The notes beneath the pieces were generated by a model, which did no database searches, had not been told where the DNA came from, and was given only the letters and a program-made list of their open reading frames with translations. A DNA stretch of 64,000 nt from Streptomyces avidinii. GTDB lineage: Bacteria; Actinomycetota; Actinomycetes; Streptomycetales; Streptomycetaceae. This document shows, in pieces, positions 10,919 through 18,938 of this stretch (its first letter is position 1; every line of letters begins with the position of its first letter). The DNA lies in contig NZ_BMVL01000005.1 of NCBI RefSeq assembly GCF_014650695.1, positions 62,001 to 126,000 of the forward strand, read 5' to 3'. The position numbers and the translations under genes are program-made.

Positions 10919-12100
10919 CTACTTCCGCTGCGCGGCGCACAGGGCCGTGTCCACGGCGCTCTCGACGTGCCTCGTGGACGCCAGGTCGGCCGGGACGGCG
11001 GTCACCGTGACGTTCGCCGCCGCGCGGCCGTCGTCGGTGACCCCGCCGCGTGTCTCGTACCCCATGATGTCGCCGCCGTGGCCCCAGTAGACGCCGCCGC
11101 ACGACAGCGGCCTGCTCATGATCCCCAGTCCGTAACCCGCGCCGGTGTCCCCGAGGGGGACCGTGGTGCGCATCTCGGCGAGCTGCGCGTCCGCCAGCAG
11201 GTCGCCGGCCAGGAGCGCGGTGAAGAACCGGTTGAGGTCGGAGCCGGTGGAGATCATCTGGCCCGCCGCCCAGGCCGCGGACGGGTCGATGTCCGTGACG
11301 TCGCGCCACGGCGCGCCCGCCGACTCCTGGTGGTAGCCGCGAGGATGCCTCTCCCGGACGGTCGTGTCACCGGCGGCCGGGAAGTAGGTGTGGCGCAGTC
11401 CGGCGGCCCGGACCACGCGCCTGTCGATCTCCTCGGCGAGCGGCCGGCCGGTGACCTTCTGGACGATCAGGCCGGCCAGCACGTAGTTGGTGTTGCTGTA
11501 GCCCCACTTCTCCCCGGGGGCGAAGGCGGCTTTGTTCCGCAGGGCGATGTCCAGGATGTCGCGGGGTTCCAGGTACCGGCGTTGGAGCAAGGCGTCGTCG
11601 ACGTCCTTCTCGTAGTCCGGAACGCCGCTGGTGTGCTGGAGCAGTTGGCGAACGGTGATGTTGCGGCCGTCGATCCCCTCACCGCGGACGAGGCCGGGCA
11701 GATGGGTATCGACCTTGTCCCCGAGGCCGACCTTGCCCTCGGCCACCAGTTGCAGGACGACCACCGCGGTGAAGGTCTTGGTGGTGCTGCCCATCCGCAC
11801 CTGCCCGTCGTTCGGCACCTTCGCACCGGTGGCCAGGTCGCCCACTCCCGCGGTGTAGGTATGGGTGCGGCCCTTGCCGTCCTGGACGCTCGCCAGTGCG
11901 GCGGGCAGGCCGTCGGAGCGCACCAGTGCGTCCAGACCCTGCTGGACCGCGTCCGGCCGGGCGGCGGACGCCGCGGGCGGCGCCAGCGCGCCGATCGTCA
12001 GCGCGCAGACGGCCGCCGCGGCGGCGGCCGTAGCCGCTCTGCGTCGGCCGCCCTGCGGCCGACGGGAAGAACGAAGCGTGTGCCAGGTCTGTGCGTGCAC
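10919..12100 (-). CDS. Secreted serine hydrolase, beta-lactamase / D-Ala-D-Ala carboxypeptidase fold
   Basis: 393 residues. The GTG at 12100 is chosen because AGGAG lies 7 nt upstream and a signal peptide follows (basic start, Ala-rich core, cleavage near AASA-A). Class C/R61-like catalytic motifs: MGSTTKTFT (S-x-x-K), WGYSNTNY (Y-x-N) and YWGHGGDIMGY (HGG in the KTG position). Such enzymes are extracellular D,D-peptidases or esterases. Convergent with the thioesterase gene (9-bp gap). Confidence 0.87.
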   Translation of the reverse strand: MHAQTWHTLRSSRRPQGGRRRAATAAAAAAVCALTIGALAPPAASAARPDAVQQGLDALVRSDGLPAALASVQDGKGRTHTYTAGVGDLATGAKVPNDGQVRMGSTTKTFTAVVVLQLVAEGKVGLGDKVDTHLPGLVRGEGIDGRNITVRQLLQHTSGVPDYEKDVDDALLQRRYLEPRDILDIALRNKAAFAPGEKWGYSNTNYVLAGLIVQKVTGRPLAEEIDRRVVRAAGLRHTYFPAAGDTTVRERHPRGYHQESAGAPWRDVTDIDPSAAWAAGQMISTGSDLNRFFTALLAGDLLADAQLAEMRTTVPLGDTGAGYGLGIMSRPLSCGGVYWGHGGDIMGYETRGGVTDDGRAAANVTVTAVPADLASTRHVESAVDTALCAAQRK

Positions 12101-12332
12101 GGGCCAACTCCTGCGGAGACGTCGGGAATCCAGCGGTGTGTTCCGGTCCCAGCCTCTCCGGGGGCGCGCGTCCGCGGCGATCATGCCACCCGGCCCGTCC
12201 CGGGTGGGGATATCCCCCGGGACCAGGGGGAGCCGGGCCCGAAACGCGGTGGCGGGCGGCGGACCGGGTCGCCTAGCCTCGCACCCGTCGACCGACCGCG
12301 ACGGCGGCCGCACGGAACGGGGGAGCGGGACC

Positions 12333-13643
12333 ATCGGCGGGACCATCTCGGCGGAGTCCGGAACCCACGGCGCGAGGCCGCCGCTGCGGCGGAACAAGGA
12401 CTTCAACGTCTTCTGGCTCGGCCAGGCGCTGTCCGTCCTCGGCGGGTCCGTATCGCTGCTCGCGCTGCCCCTGCTCGTCCTCGACGCCACCGGGTCCCTC
12501 GTGCAGATGGGCCTGGGCACGGTCATCTCAGGGGCCACCGCCATCGGCACGGGAGTGTTCGCCGGGTACGTGGTCGACCGGGTGGACCGCCGCAGGCTGA
12601 TGATCGCCTGCGATCTGGCACGGGCCGTGCTGCTCGGCGCGGTCCCGCTGGTCTGGTGGGCCGCGGGGCCGCAGGTCTGGCTGCTGTACGTGCTGACCGC
12701 GCTGGTCGCCGTACTGAAGACCCTGTTCGACGTGGCGTACGTGACGGCCATCCCCAACCTGGTGCGTACGCAGGACCTCACGGCTGCCAACGGACGGTTG
12801 ATGGGCACCTTCGCCCTCGGGAGCCTGCTCGGGCCGGTGGTGGCCGGTCTGCTGACGGCCGCGGCGGGTGCGGACCGGGCGCTGGCCTTGGACGGGGCGA
12901 CCTTCCTCGTCTCCGCCGCCAGCCTCGGATGGGTGCGGTTCACCGCGCGGCCCGCCCGGCCCGCCGGGGAGCACGCGGACACCGCCGGGGCCGGGGTGCT
13001 GCGGGAGATGTTCGTCGTCGGCTTCCGCTTCCTGTGGAGCCACCCGCTGCTGCGCCCCCTGACCCTCCAGCTCACCCTGCTGACCTTTGTCACCATGGGC
13101 GCCACCGACCTGCTGATCTACCGCGTCCAGCACGACCTCGGCCGGGACGCGGCCACCCTCGGCTACGTGATCGCGGTCGGCGGGACCGGCTCCGTCGCCG
13201 CGGCGCTCGGCGCGGGGCGGCTGCGCCGGATCCTCGGCTTCGGCACGTGCTGGCTCGCCTCCATCGCGATGATCGCCGTGGGGGTGACCGTGACGGGCGT
13301 CAGCGGCAGCGTTCCGGTGATCGCCGCGCTGTCCGCCGTCTTCATGTTCGGGATCACCCTGGGCGGGATCTGCACCATGACCCTGCGCCAGGAGGTGACC
13401 CCGGACCACCTGCTCGGCCGTGTCACGTCCGCCTTCTGGACCGTGCACAACGCCTCGGGCCCGGTGGGCGCGGCCGTGCTCACGATGCTGGCCGCCCGCC
13501 ACGGCGTACCCGCGGTCAGCACGGCGGGCGGGGTGCTGTGCCTGCTGGTCCTCGTAGGCGGGCTGCTGACCCCGCTGCGCGGCGGCCGCGTGGCGCCCGG
13601 CGCGCGTGCGGAGTCCGCGTCTGGGATCGTGGATCACAGGTAG
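12333..13643 (+). CDS. MFS transporter (drug/enterobactin-exporter type); start uncertain
   Basis: Twelve-segment major facilitator. The first helix begins RRNKDFNVFWLGQALSVLG, the loop motif is VDRVDRRRLMIA, and helices continue to GGLLTPLRGG. No ATG/GTG/TTG start fits well. GGGGGAG (12319-12325) lies 7 nt before an ATC at 12333, which would leave an ideal ~21-residue N-terminus. The in-frame ATG at 12183 would add 50 low-complexity residues and cross the promoter-like TAGCCT near 12274. Likely exports a hydrophobic compound. Divergent from the serine hydrolase. Confidence 0.8.
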   Translation: MGGTISAESGTHGARPPLRRNKDFNVFWLGQALSVLGGSVSLLALPLLVLDATGSLVQMGLGTVISGATAIGTGVFAGYVVDRVDRRRLMIACDLARAVLLGAVPLVWWAAGPQVWLLYVLTALVAVLKTLFDVAYVTAIPNLVRTQDLTAANGRLMGTFALGSLLGPVVAGLLTAAAGADRALALDGATFLVSAASLGWVRFTARPARPAGEHADTAGAGVLREMFVVGFRFLWSHPLLRPLTLQLTLLTFVTMGATDLLIYRVQHDLGRDAATLGYVIAVGGTGSVAAALGAGRLRRILGFGTCWLASIAMIAVGVTVTGVSGSVPVIAALSAVFMFGITLGGICTMTLRQEVTPDHLLGRVTSAFWTVHNASGPVGAAVLTMLAARHGVPAVSTAGGVLCLLVLVGGLLTPLRGGRVAPGARAESASGIVDHR

Positions 13644-13661
13644 CCGCACCGAGGAGCTGAC

Positions 13662-14114
13662 ATGTCCGGACAGTTCGAGTCGAGTGTCGAGATCGACCGA
13701 CCGGTGGAGGCGGTCTTCGCCTATCTGGCGGACGGGCGGCACGATCCCGAGTTCAGCCCCCGGGTCCAGGAGATCACCAAGACCCCGGACGGCCCCACGG
13801 CACTCGGCACGGTCTTCCGCAGCACGGTCAAGGACGCCGGGATGAAGACCGGCCGCGAGTTCCGCATCGTCGGCCTCGACCCGCCGCAGCTGATCCGCTG
13901 GACGGAGCAGACCCGCAACCTCGTCACCGCGGAGGGCGGCTACGACCTCGAAGCCCTCCCCGGCGGCCGCACCCGCGTCCGGATCTTCAACACGCTCGAG
14001 GGCCACGGCCTCGGCAAGCTGCTCGTCGGCCTCGCACTGAGCGCCGCCCGCAAGGACGCCCCCGACTTCGGGCGCCGGATCAAGGCGGCCGCGGAGGCCT
14101 CTCTCCCCGCGTAG
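13662..14114 (+). CDS. SRPBCC (START-like) family protein
   Basis: 150 residues. MSGQFESSVEIDRPVEAVFAYLADGRHDPEFSP is the typical first strand and helix of the polyketide cyclase/dehydrase (SRPBCC) fold, with a Trp-rich middle strand (LIRWTEQTRN). These proteins bind hydrophobic ligands; no catalytic function can be read from sequence. GAGGAGCTG precedes the ATG. It lies 18 bp after the MFS gene and is probably co-transcribed with it. Confidence 0.82.
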   Translation: MSGQFESSVEIDRPVEAVFAYLADGRHDPEFSPRVQEITKTPDGPTALGTVFRSTVKDAGMKTGREFRIVGLDPPQLIRWTEQTRNLVTAEGGYDLEALPGGRTRVRIFNTLEGHGLGKLLVGLALSAARKDAPDFGRRIKAAAEASLPA

Positions 14115-14177
14115 CCGAGCCCCCGGCCGGACCACCGTGACCGGGTGGGCAGGGGGGTGATCGTCCGTCAGGCTCCG

Positions 14178-14200
14178 TTGTCAGTGGCTCCTCCTAGGGT
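14178..14200 (+). promoter_or_regulatory. RecA-NDp / PafBC-type DNA-damage promoter
   Basis: TTGTCAGTG (14178-14186), exactly 8 nt, then TAGGGT (14195-14200). This matches in full the published consensus TTGTCRGTG-N8-TANNNT of LexA-independent DNA-damage promoters, activated by PafBC in actinobacteria. It lies 41 bp upstream of the vWA gene. Confidence 0.88.
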
Positions 14201-14240
14201 GGATTCATCACCTGGGGAGCCACGGAGAAGGAGCTGAAGC

Positions 14241-15299
14241 GTGTCCGCCAACAAGATCCAGCACAAGGTCAACCACGTCGCGCTGGTAGTGGACTGTTCG
14301 GGTTCCATGCGGCAGCACCAGAGCCAACTCGTCCGGGTCGTGGACGAGTTCGTGTCTGGGCTGAAGGCCGAGTCGGACAGCCTCGGTCATGAGACCCGGA
14401 TCAGCCTCTACTCCTTCGACCACAAGGTGGAGAATCTGGTCTGGGACATGGACGTGAAGCACCTGCCGTCCATGCGGGGGCTGTACAAGGTCAACAACGG
14501 TGCCACCGCCCTCATCGAGGCCTCGCTGAAGTCGCTGGAGGACCTGGGCCACATCTGGGAGGAGTACGGCGAGCACAGCTTCCTCCAGATCGTGGTGACG
14601 GACGGCGAGGAGAACGCCTCCGGCGGCGACCGGCGGCACGACGGCGACATGGCCGTCCTCGGCCCCTGGCTCGACCGGATCGCGGCGAAGATGGGCGCCC
14701 TTCCGCACCACTGGACGTCCGCCATCCTCGTCCCGAACTCCCTGGCGAAGCGGACCGCGCAGAACTACGGCTTCCCGGCCGGGAACATCGCCATCTGGGA
14801 CGCGGACTCCCAGGAGGGCGTGGAGGAGGCGATCGGCACCGTGCGCGCCGCGGCCACCGGCTTCCTCCGCGGCCGAGAGAAGGGCGTACGCGGCACGAAG
14901 AACCTGTTCGCGGTCGGCCAGGACCTCTCGGTCGACGACGTACGGGCCAACCTCGAACCGGTCCCGGCCGACAAGTACCGGCTGCTGAAGGTCGACGCGG
15001 AGGTCGACATCCGGTCCTTCGTCGACTCGCATCCGGGCGTGACCTACGAACGTGGCGCCTGCTACTACCAATTGGGCGCGCGGGTGCAGGTTCAGCCCGA
15101 CAAGGAGGTCATCGTGGTCGAGAAGGACACCGACCGCGCGTACACGGGCGACGCGGCCCGCAGCCTCCTCTTCGGCACGGGCATCCGGGGAACCGTCTCC
15201 GTGAAGGCGGGGCGCAATCCCGAGCTGGAGGTGTACGTGCAGAGCCGTTCGGTGAACCGCAAGCTCAAGCCGAAGACACGGCTCCTCGTCATGGTCTGA
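14241..15299 (+). CDS. von Willebrand factor A domain protein, predicted DNA-damage inducible
   Basis: 352 residues; GTG start preceded by AAGGAGCTGAAGC. The vWA domain occupies residues ~10-215. Its metal-ion site (MIDAS) reads DCSGSM (~residue 17), with later Thr/Asp in NNGATAL and VVTDGEEN, so metal-dependent binding of a partner is expected. The C-terminal ~130 residues (DKYRLLKVDAEVDIRSFV...) form an unrecognised beta-rich domain. No signal peptide, so cytosolic. The gene stands alone behind a PafBC-type promoter, which suggests induction by DNA damage. Stand-alone vWA proteins of this kind occur near stress (Ter-like) and phage genes; its partner is unknown. Confidence 0.85.
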   Translation: MSANKIQHKVNHVALVVDCSGSMRQHQSQLVRVVDEFVSGLKAESDSLGHETRISLYSFDHKVENLVWDMDVKHLPSMRGLYKVNNGATALIEASLKSLEDLGHIWEEYGEHSFLQIVVTDGEENASGGDRRHDGDMAVLGPWLDRIAAKMGALPHHWTSAILVPNSLAKRTAQNYGFPAGNIAIWDADSQEGVEEAIGTVRAAATGFLRGREKGVRGTKNLFAVGQDLSVDDVRANLEPVPADKYRLLKVDAEVDIRSFVDSHPGVTYERGACYYQLGARVQVQPDKEVIVVEKDTDRAYTGDAARSLLFGTGIRGTVSVKAGRNPELEVYVQSRSVNRKLKPKTRLLVMV

Positions 15300-15385
15300 G
15301 CCCGCATCCGGGCGGCCCGGCCCGATTCCGCGCGTCAGCAGCGGTTCGAGCCGGGCCACCGGCCGTTCGCCGGGTCCCGGGCCGT

Positions 15386-16960
15386 TCAGAACCGGGCGGG
15401 GCCGGACGGGAAGGGCAGCCGCTTCGACGGCGCCGCCGCATCGCGCCGCTCGGCGGCGGCCGGCGGGTTCTGGCAGGTCACGTCCCGGTCGGGCAGCCGA
15501 CCCGTGGTCAGGTACGCGTTGACCGGGGCGTTGGCGCACGAGGTGGGGTCGAAGAGGTACACGCCGTGGCCCTCACCACCCGCCGCCAGCACCATCCGCG
15601 AGCCCTTGAGGGCGCGGTGCAGGCCCTGGCCGCTGACGAGCGGGGTCTGCGAGTCCCACTCGTTCTGCACCGTCAGCACGTTCGCCTTCTTGTTCATCGG
15701 CGTGGCCGCCTCGGCCGGCCGGTCCCAGAACGCGCACGGCTTGATGTTGGACGCGAAGTCCCCGTACAGCGGGTACTTGGCCTTGTCCTTGGCGGCGTCC
15801 CGCTCGTACTGCTCCGTGTACCGCGGCCAGCTGCCGGTGTCCCCGCACGCCACGGCCCAGAACACGGCGGTGCCGTTGTCCGAGGCGGGCTCGGCCGCCG
15901 CGCCGCCCAGCAGCCGCTTCAGCTGCGTCCCGGTGACGTCGGCGGGCAGCGGCTTGCCCTCGGCCGCGGCCTTCAGGGCCACGACCATCGGGGTGGCCTG
16001 CGCCGGGTAGAAGAACACCCCGCGCGCGGCGCGGATCATGTCCCCGTCGACCTTCATGCCGTCGAGCTCGATCGGCTCCTTGTCGGCGCGCGCCACCAGC
16101 CCCCAGAAGGTCTCGGACACGGCCTTCGGGGTGTCGCCCAGCCCGTACTCGGCCGACCGCTGCGCCGCCCACTGCGTCCACCGCGCGAAGGCGGGCTCGG
16201 CCTCGGTGGCCCAGACCTGGATCATGCCGCGCCAGATCCGCTGAGGGTCCACACCGCTGTCGAGCACGAAGCGGTCCGTGCGGTCCGGGAACATCTGCGA
16301 GTAGACCGCGCCGAGGTAGGTCCCGTACGAGTAGCCCACGTACGAGAGCTTGCGCTCGCCCAGGACCGCGCGGATGGTGTCCATGTCCCGGGCCGTGTTG
16401 CGGGTGGTGATGTGCGGCAGCACCGAACCGGCCTTCTCACGGCACTTGTCGGCGACGGTACGCGCCCAGGTCACGTCGGAGCCGAAGGTCTCCGGGCGGT
16501 AGGCGCGGTCGAAGTTCTGCTCGGCGTCGGTCAGTCCGCAGGTGAGCGGGCTGCTGGCGCCGACCCCGCGTGGGTCGAAGCCGATGAGATCGTACTGCTC
16601 CCGTACGTCCTTCGGCATCGCGTCGTTCATCAGCAGCGGCAGATCGAGCCCCGAACCGCCCGGGCCCCCCGGGTTCAGCAGCATGGCTCCGTGCCGCTTG
16701 GCCGGGTTCTCGCTCTTCATCCGGGATATCGCGAGGTCGATCGTGCGCCCGTCGGGACGCCGGTAGTCGAGCGGGACCTTGAGCGTCGCGCACTCGTACG
16801 AGGCCGGCCCCTCGGGACTGCAGCGGTGCCAGGCGGGTTTCTGCCGGAGGTGGTCCGAGGCCGGGGCGGCCGAGGCCTGGGTCGCGGACAGCAGGGGCAC
16901 GGTGGTGGCGACGAGTCCGGCGGCGGCGAGCAGCGGTGCGAGGCGTCGTTTCTGGCGCAC
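15386..16960 (-). CDS. Secreted alpha/beta-hydrolase, tripeptidyl aminopeptidase (TAP) type
   Basis: 524 residues from the GTG at 16960, which has AAAGGA 9-10 nt upstream. The ORF is open to 17008, but a signal peptide begins at this GTG (VRQKRRLAPLLAAAGLVATTV...SAAPAS). Family S33 features: LLNPGGPGGSG oxyanion region, nucleophile elbow VGYSYGTYLG, catalytic Asp in NEWDSQTP, catalytic His in GGEGHGVY, and a Cys-rich C-terminal TAP-like domain. Streptomyces enzymes of this group clip N-terminal tripeptides from secreted proteins or act as exported esterases. No clear terminator was seen in the 86-bp convergent gap with the vWA gene. Confidence 0.9.
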   Translation of the reverse strand: MRQKRRLAPLLAAAGLVATTVPLLSATQASAAPASDHLRQKPAWHRCSPEGPASYECATLKVPLDYRRPDGRTIDLAISRMKSENPAKRHGAMLLNPGGPGGSGLDLPLLMNDAMPKDVREQYDLIGFDPRGVGASSPLTCGLTDAEQNFDRAYRPETFGSDVTWARTVADKCREKAGSVLPHITTRNTARDMDTIRAVLGERKLSYVGYSYGTYLGAVYSQMFPDRTDRFVLDSGVDPQRIWRGMIQVWATEAEPAFARWTQWAAQRSAEYGLGDTPKAVSETFWGLVARADKEPIELDGMKVDGDMIRAARGVFFYPAQATPMVVALKAAAEGKPLPADVTGTQLKRLLGGAAAEPASDNGTAVFWAVACGDTGSWPRYTEQYERDAAKDKAKYPLYGDFASNIKPCAFWDRPAEAATPMNKKANVLTVQNEWDSQTPLVSGQGLHRALKGSRMVLAAGGEGHGVYLFDPTSCANAPVNAYLTTGRLPDRDVTCQNPPAAAERRDAAAPSKRLPFPSGPARF

Positions 16961-17086
16961 TGAGCCGTTCCTTTCGGTGAAGTCACTGACGCGTCCACCT
17001 TGTTGCACGCCGAGCGCCGCCGAATCATCCCGAAGGGTCGTGCTCTGTGCTCCTCACGAACGAGCCGATAACAGGACAAGTGGCCG

Positions 17087-17137
17087 ACACGCCGCAGTCG
17101 GCCCCCGGTCGTGTACCGGGGGCCGACTGCGGCGTGT
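17087..17137 (-). terminator. Strong terminator: 23-bp perfect stem
   Basis: Perfect 23-bp inverted repeat with a 5-nt loop (CGTGT, 17110-17114), ~20 bp past the stop of the small lipoprotein gene (17158). No U-tract. Confidence 0.8.
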
Positions 17138-17157
17138 GCAAGGAGCGCGGACGGGGT

Positions 17158-17709
17158 CTAGTGGCCGGGTTCGCCGGAGTGGCCGCCTCCGTGGGTCTCG
17201 CCACCGGTCTTGCCGTCCGTCTTGCCGTCGGTCCCGCCGTGGGTCTCGCCGGTCTGCAGGTCGCCGCCGAGCCGTCCGCGCAGCGTGGTCAGGGCTTCCT
17301 CCGTCTGCGCGGTGACGACCCAGCGGTCCCCGACCAGATAGATGCCGCCGTACATCCGGGCCTCGGTCAGCCAGGCGTGCAGGCCCTGCTCGGCGGCAAA
17401 GGTGACCATGCGGTAGATGACCTGACCGGCCTCGCAGCCGCCCTGGCGCAGTTCCTCGGCCTCCACGTTCACTTCGGCGGTGCAGCCGATAGCCGTGGCG
17501 ATCTGCTCGATCGAGGTCGCGGGCCCCGCCGCCGCGGCCCCCTTGGCCGTCTCCGCGGCCGTCTCCTTCGCCCCGGCCGGGGTGTGGTGGGCCGAGGCGT
17601 TCGCGGCGCAGCCACCGCACAGCAGCGCGGCGACGCACACCGCGGCAACAGCCGGAAGGGACGGGAGGATCCGCCGGGCGCGGCGGGTGCTGCGGTCGGT
17701 GGACGGCAT
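17158..17709 (-). CDS. Small lipoprotein of unknown function
   Basis: 183 residues. The basic N-terminus (STRRARR), hydrophobic core and lipobox LLCGGC predict a lipid-anchored surface protein. The middle (SIEQIATAIGCTAEVNVEAEELRQGGC...) holds two cysteines that could pair; the TEARMYGGIYLVGDRWVV strand is a folded core. The C-terminus is a low-complexity Thr/Gly/His/Lys tail (repeats of TDGKT, then GGGHSGEPGH) that may bind metal. It lies 103 bp downstream of another lipoprotein gene but behind a hairpin, so it may be transcribed separately. Confidence 0.75.
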   Translation of the reverse strand: MPSTDRSTRRARRILPSLPAVAAVCVAALLCGGCAANASAHHTPAGAKETAAETAKGAAAAGPATSIEQIATAIGCTAEVNVEAEELRQGGCEAGQVIYRMVTFAAEQGLHAWLTEARMYGGIYLVGDRWVVTAQTEEALTTLRGRLGGDLQTGETHGGTDGKTDGKTGGETHGGGHSGEPGH

Positions 17710-17739
17710 GGCAACCTCTCAGGCTGATCGGGGAGGGGT

Positions 17740-17775
17740 CGTGGCGCCCGGGTGGGGAGGTACCCGGGCACCACG
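17740..17775 (-). terminator. Terminator of the SCO0930-type lipoprotein gene
   Basis: 13-bp stem with one C-A mismatch and an 8-nt loop; 38 bp after the stop at 17813 on the minus strand. Confidence 0.6.
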
Positions 17776-17812
17776 CGATTTCGGGGGGAGGACCGGTGCG
17801 CCGCGGAATTCC

Positions 17813-18811
17813 CTAGTTGACGACCTTCGCCTTCTTGCCCTTGTCGGTGATGGCGAACCAGAGACCCTTGTTGTTGTGCCCGGTGGTGTCCCCGGGCTCC
17901 TTGTCGCCGGTGAATGTGTAAACCGGCCAGCAGTCGATGGTCAATTGCTCGCTGCCGTCGGGGCGCTTCACCTTCCCGATCAATTCAGGAGCGATTCCGC
18001 TTACGTTTGCCTTGTCGACGGGCTTGGCGGGCTTCCAGGTGTCCGTGCAGGCGTCCACACAGCCGATCTTCATCGGCCAGGCGCTGTCCTTGTCGAACCG
18101 GTAGAGCGTCTTGCCCTCCGCGTCCTCGACGAGGGTTCCGAGCTCGGGGTTCTGCACGGCGGTGAGTCCGGAGGCCTTCGCCTCCGCAGCCGGCTTCTCC
18201 TCCTCCTTCTTCTCCTCCTTCTCGCCGCCCTCGGCGGCGCCGCCCTTGCCCGCGGGCTTCCCGCCGGGGCCGAGCGCGTGCCAGGTGCCGCCGACGCCCT
18301 CACCGAGGGCGTCGCCCGCCTTGGCATCCTTGGCGTAGCGGTACACGGGCCACCCGGCGACGGTGAGCTGCTTCGTACCGTCGGACCGCTCGACGGAGCC
18401 GAGGAGTGCCGCATCGATGCCCGCGCTGACCGAGGCGCCTTCCGCGGACACGGCGGGCCAGGTCGCCGCGCAGTCGCCCTCGCAGTTGGACTTGGGGGGC
18501 TTGGGCGTGTCCTTGTCGAACCGGTAGAGCGTGAAACCCTCGCTGTCGGTGACCGCGGCGCCCAGGCCCTGGATATCGCTGACCTTCATCTGGCCGGCCG
18601 GGCCGGTCTTGCCGAGCTGGCCCGCAGGGACCGCGCCGCCTCCGGCGCCGCCGCCGTAGATGTCGCCGCCGGTACCGGCCTGTTTGCTGTCGCCCACCGG
18701 CTGAACCGCGGGTGCCTTTCCCCCGTAATTGTCCGAGCTTCCGCATGCGGCCGTCATCATCAGTACCGCGACTGCCGACACGGCGAATATCTCGCGACGC
18801 ATTTTCTTCAC
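17813..18811 (-). CDS. Lipoprotein with paired secreted repeats (SCO0930-like, PF03640 type)
   Basis: 332 residues; GTG at 18811 behind GAAGGAG. Signal peptide with lipobox MTAAC. The body has two matching halves: GFTLYRFDKDT...CEGDCAATWP...LTVAGWPVYRY, and KTLYRFDKDS...CVDACTDTWKP...LTIDCWPVYTF. A charged Lys/Glu linker (KEEKKEEEK) separates them. This is the secreted lipoprotein repeat family found in actinobacteria, function unproven. Its neighbours upstream on the same strand (NuoF-like and cytochrome b-like genes) suggest a place in an extracytoplasmic electron-transfer chain, with the C-x3-C pairs as candidate redox or structural sites. Confidence 0.85.
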   Translation of the reverse strand: MKKMRREIFAVSAVAVLMMTAACGSSDNYGGKAPAVQPVGDSKQAGTGGDIYGGGAGGGAVPAGQLGKTGPAGQMKVSDIQGLGAAVTDSEGFTLYRFDKDTPKPPKSNCEGDCAATWPAVSAEGASVSAGIDAALLGSVERSDGTKQLTVAGWPVYRYAKDAKAGDALGEGVGGTWHALGPGGKPAGKGGAAEGGEKEEKKEEEKPAAEAKASGLTAVQNPELGTLVEDAEGKTLYRFDKDSAWPMKIGCVDACTDTWKPAKPVDKANVSGIAPELIGKVKRPDGSEQLTIDCWPVYTFTGDKEPGDTTGHNNKGLWFAITDKGKKAKVVN

Positions 18812-18938
18812 GATCTCTCCTTCAGGTTCGGTTTCGCGTTTCCTTGCCCCCGGTAATTGATACGGGGCCCGGACCGGCGGGAGCTAATATCCCCGGGAAT
18901 TTGTCAGATCGCGCCAACATTGAACCCGTGGCATTGGT

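Noticed and set aside
10967..13660. 897-residue plus-strand open frame over the serine hydrolase and MFS genes
   Set aside because: Runs antisense to one gene and out of frame with the next; Arg/Pro/Gly-rich with no domains.
17841..17849. TTGTCGGTG as a second PafBC promoter
   Set aside because: Lies inside the lipoprotein gene, and the position 8 nt downstream lacks a TANNNT -10.
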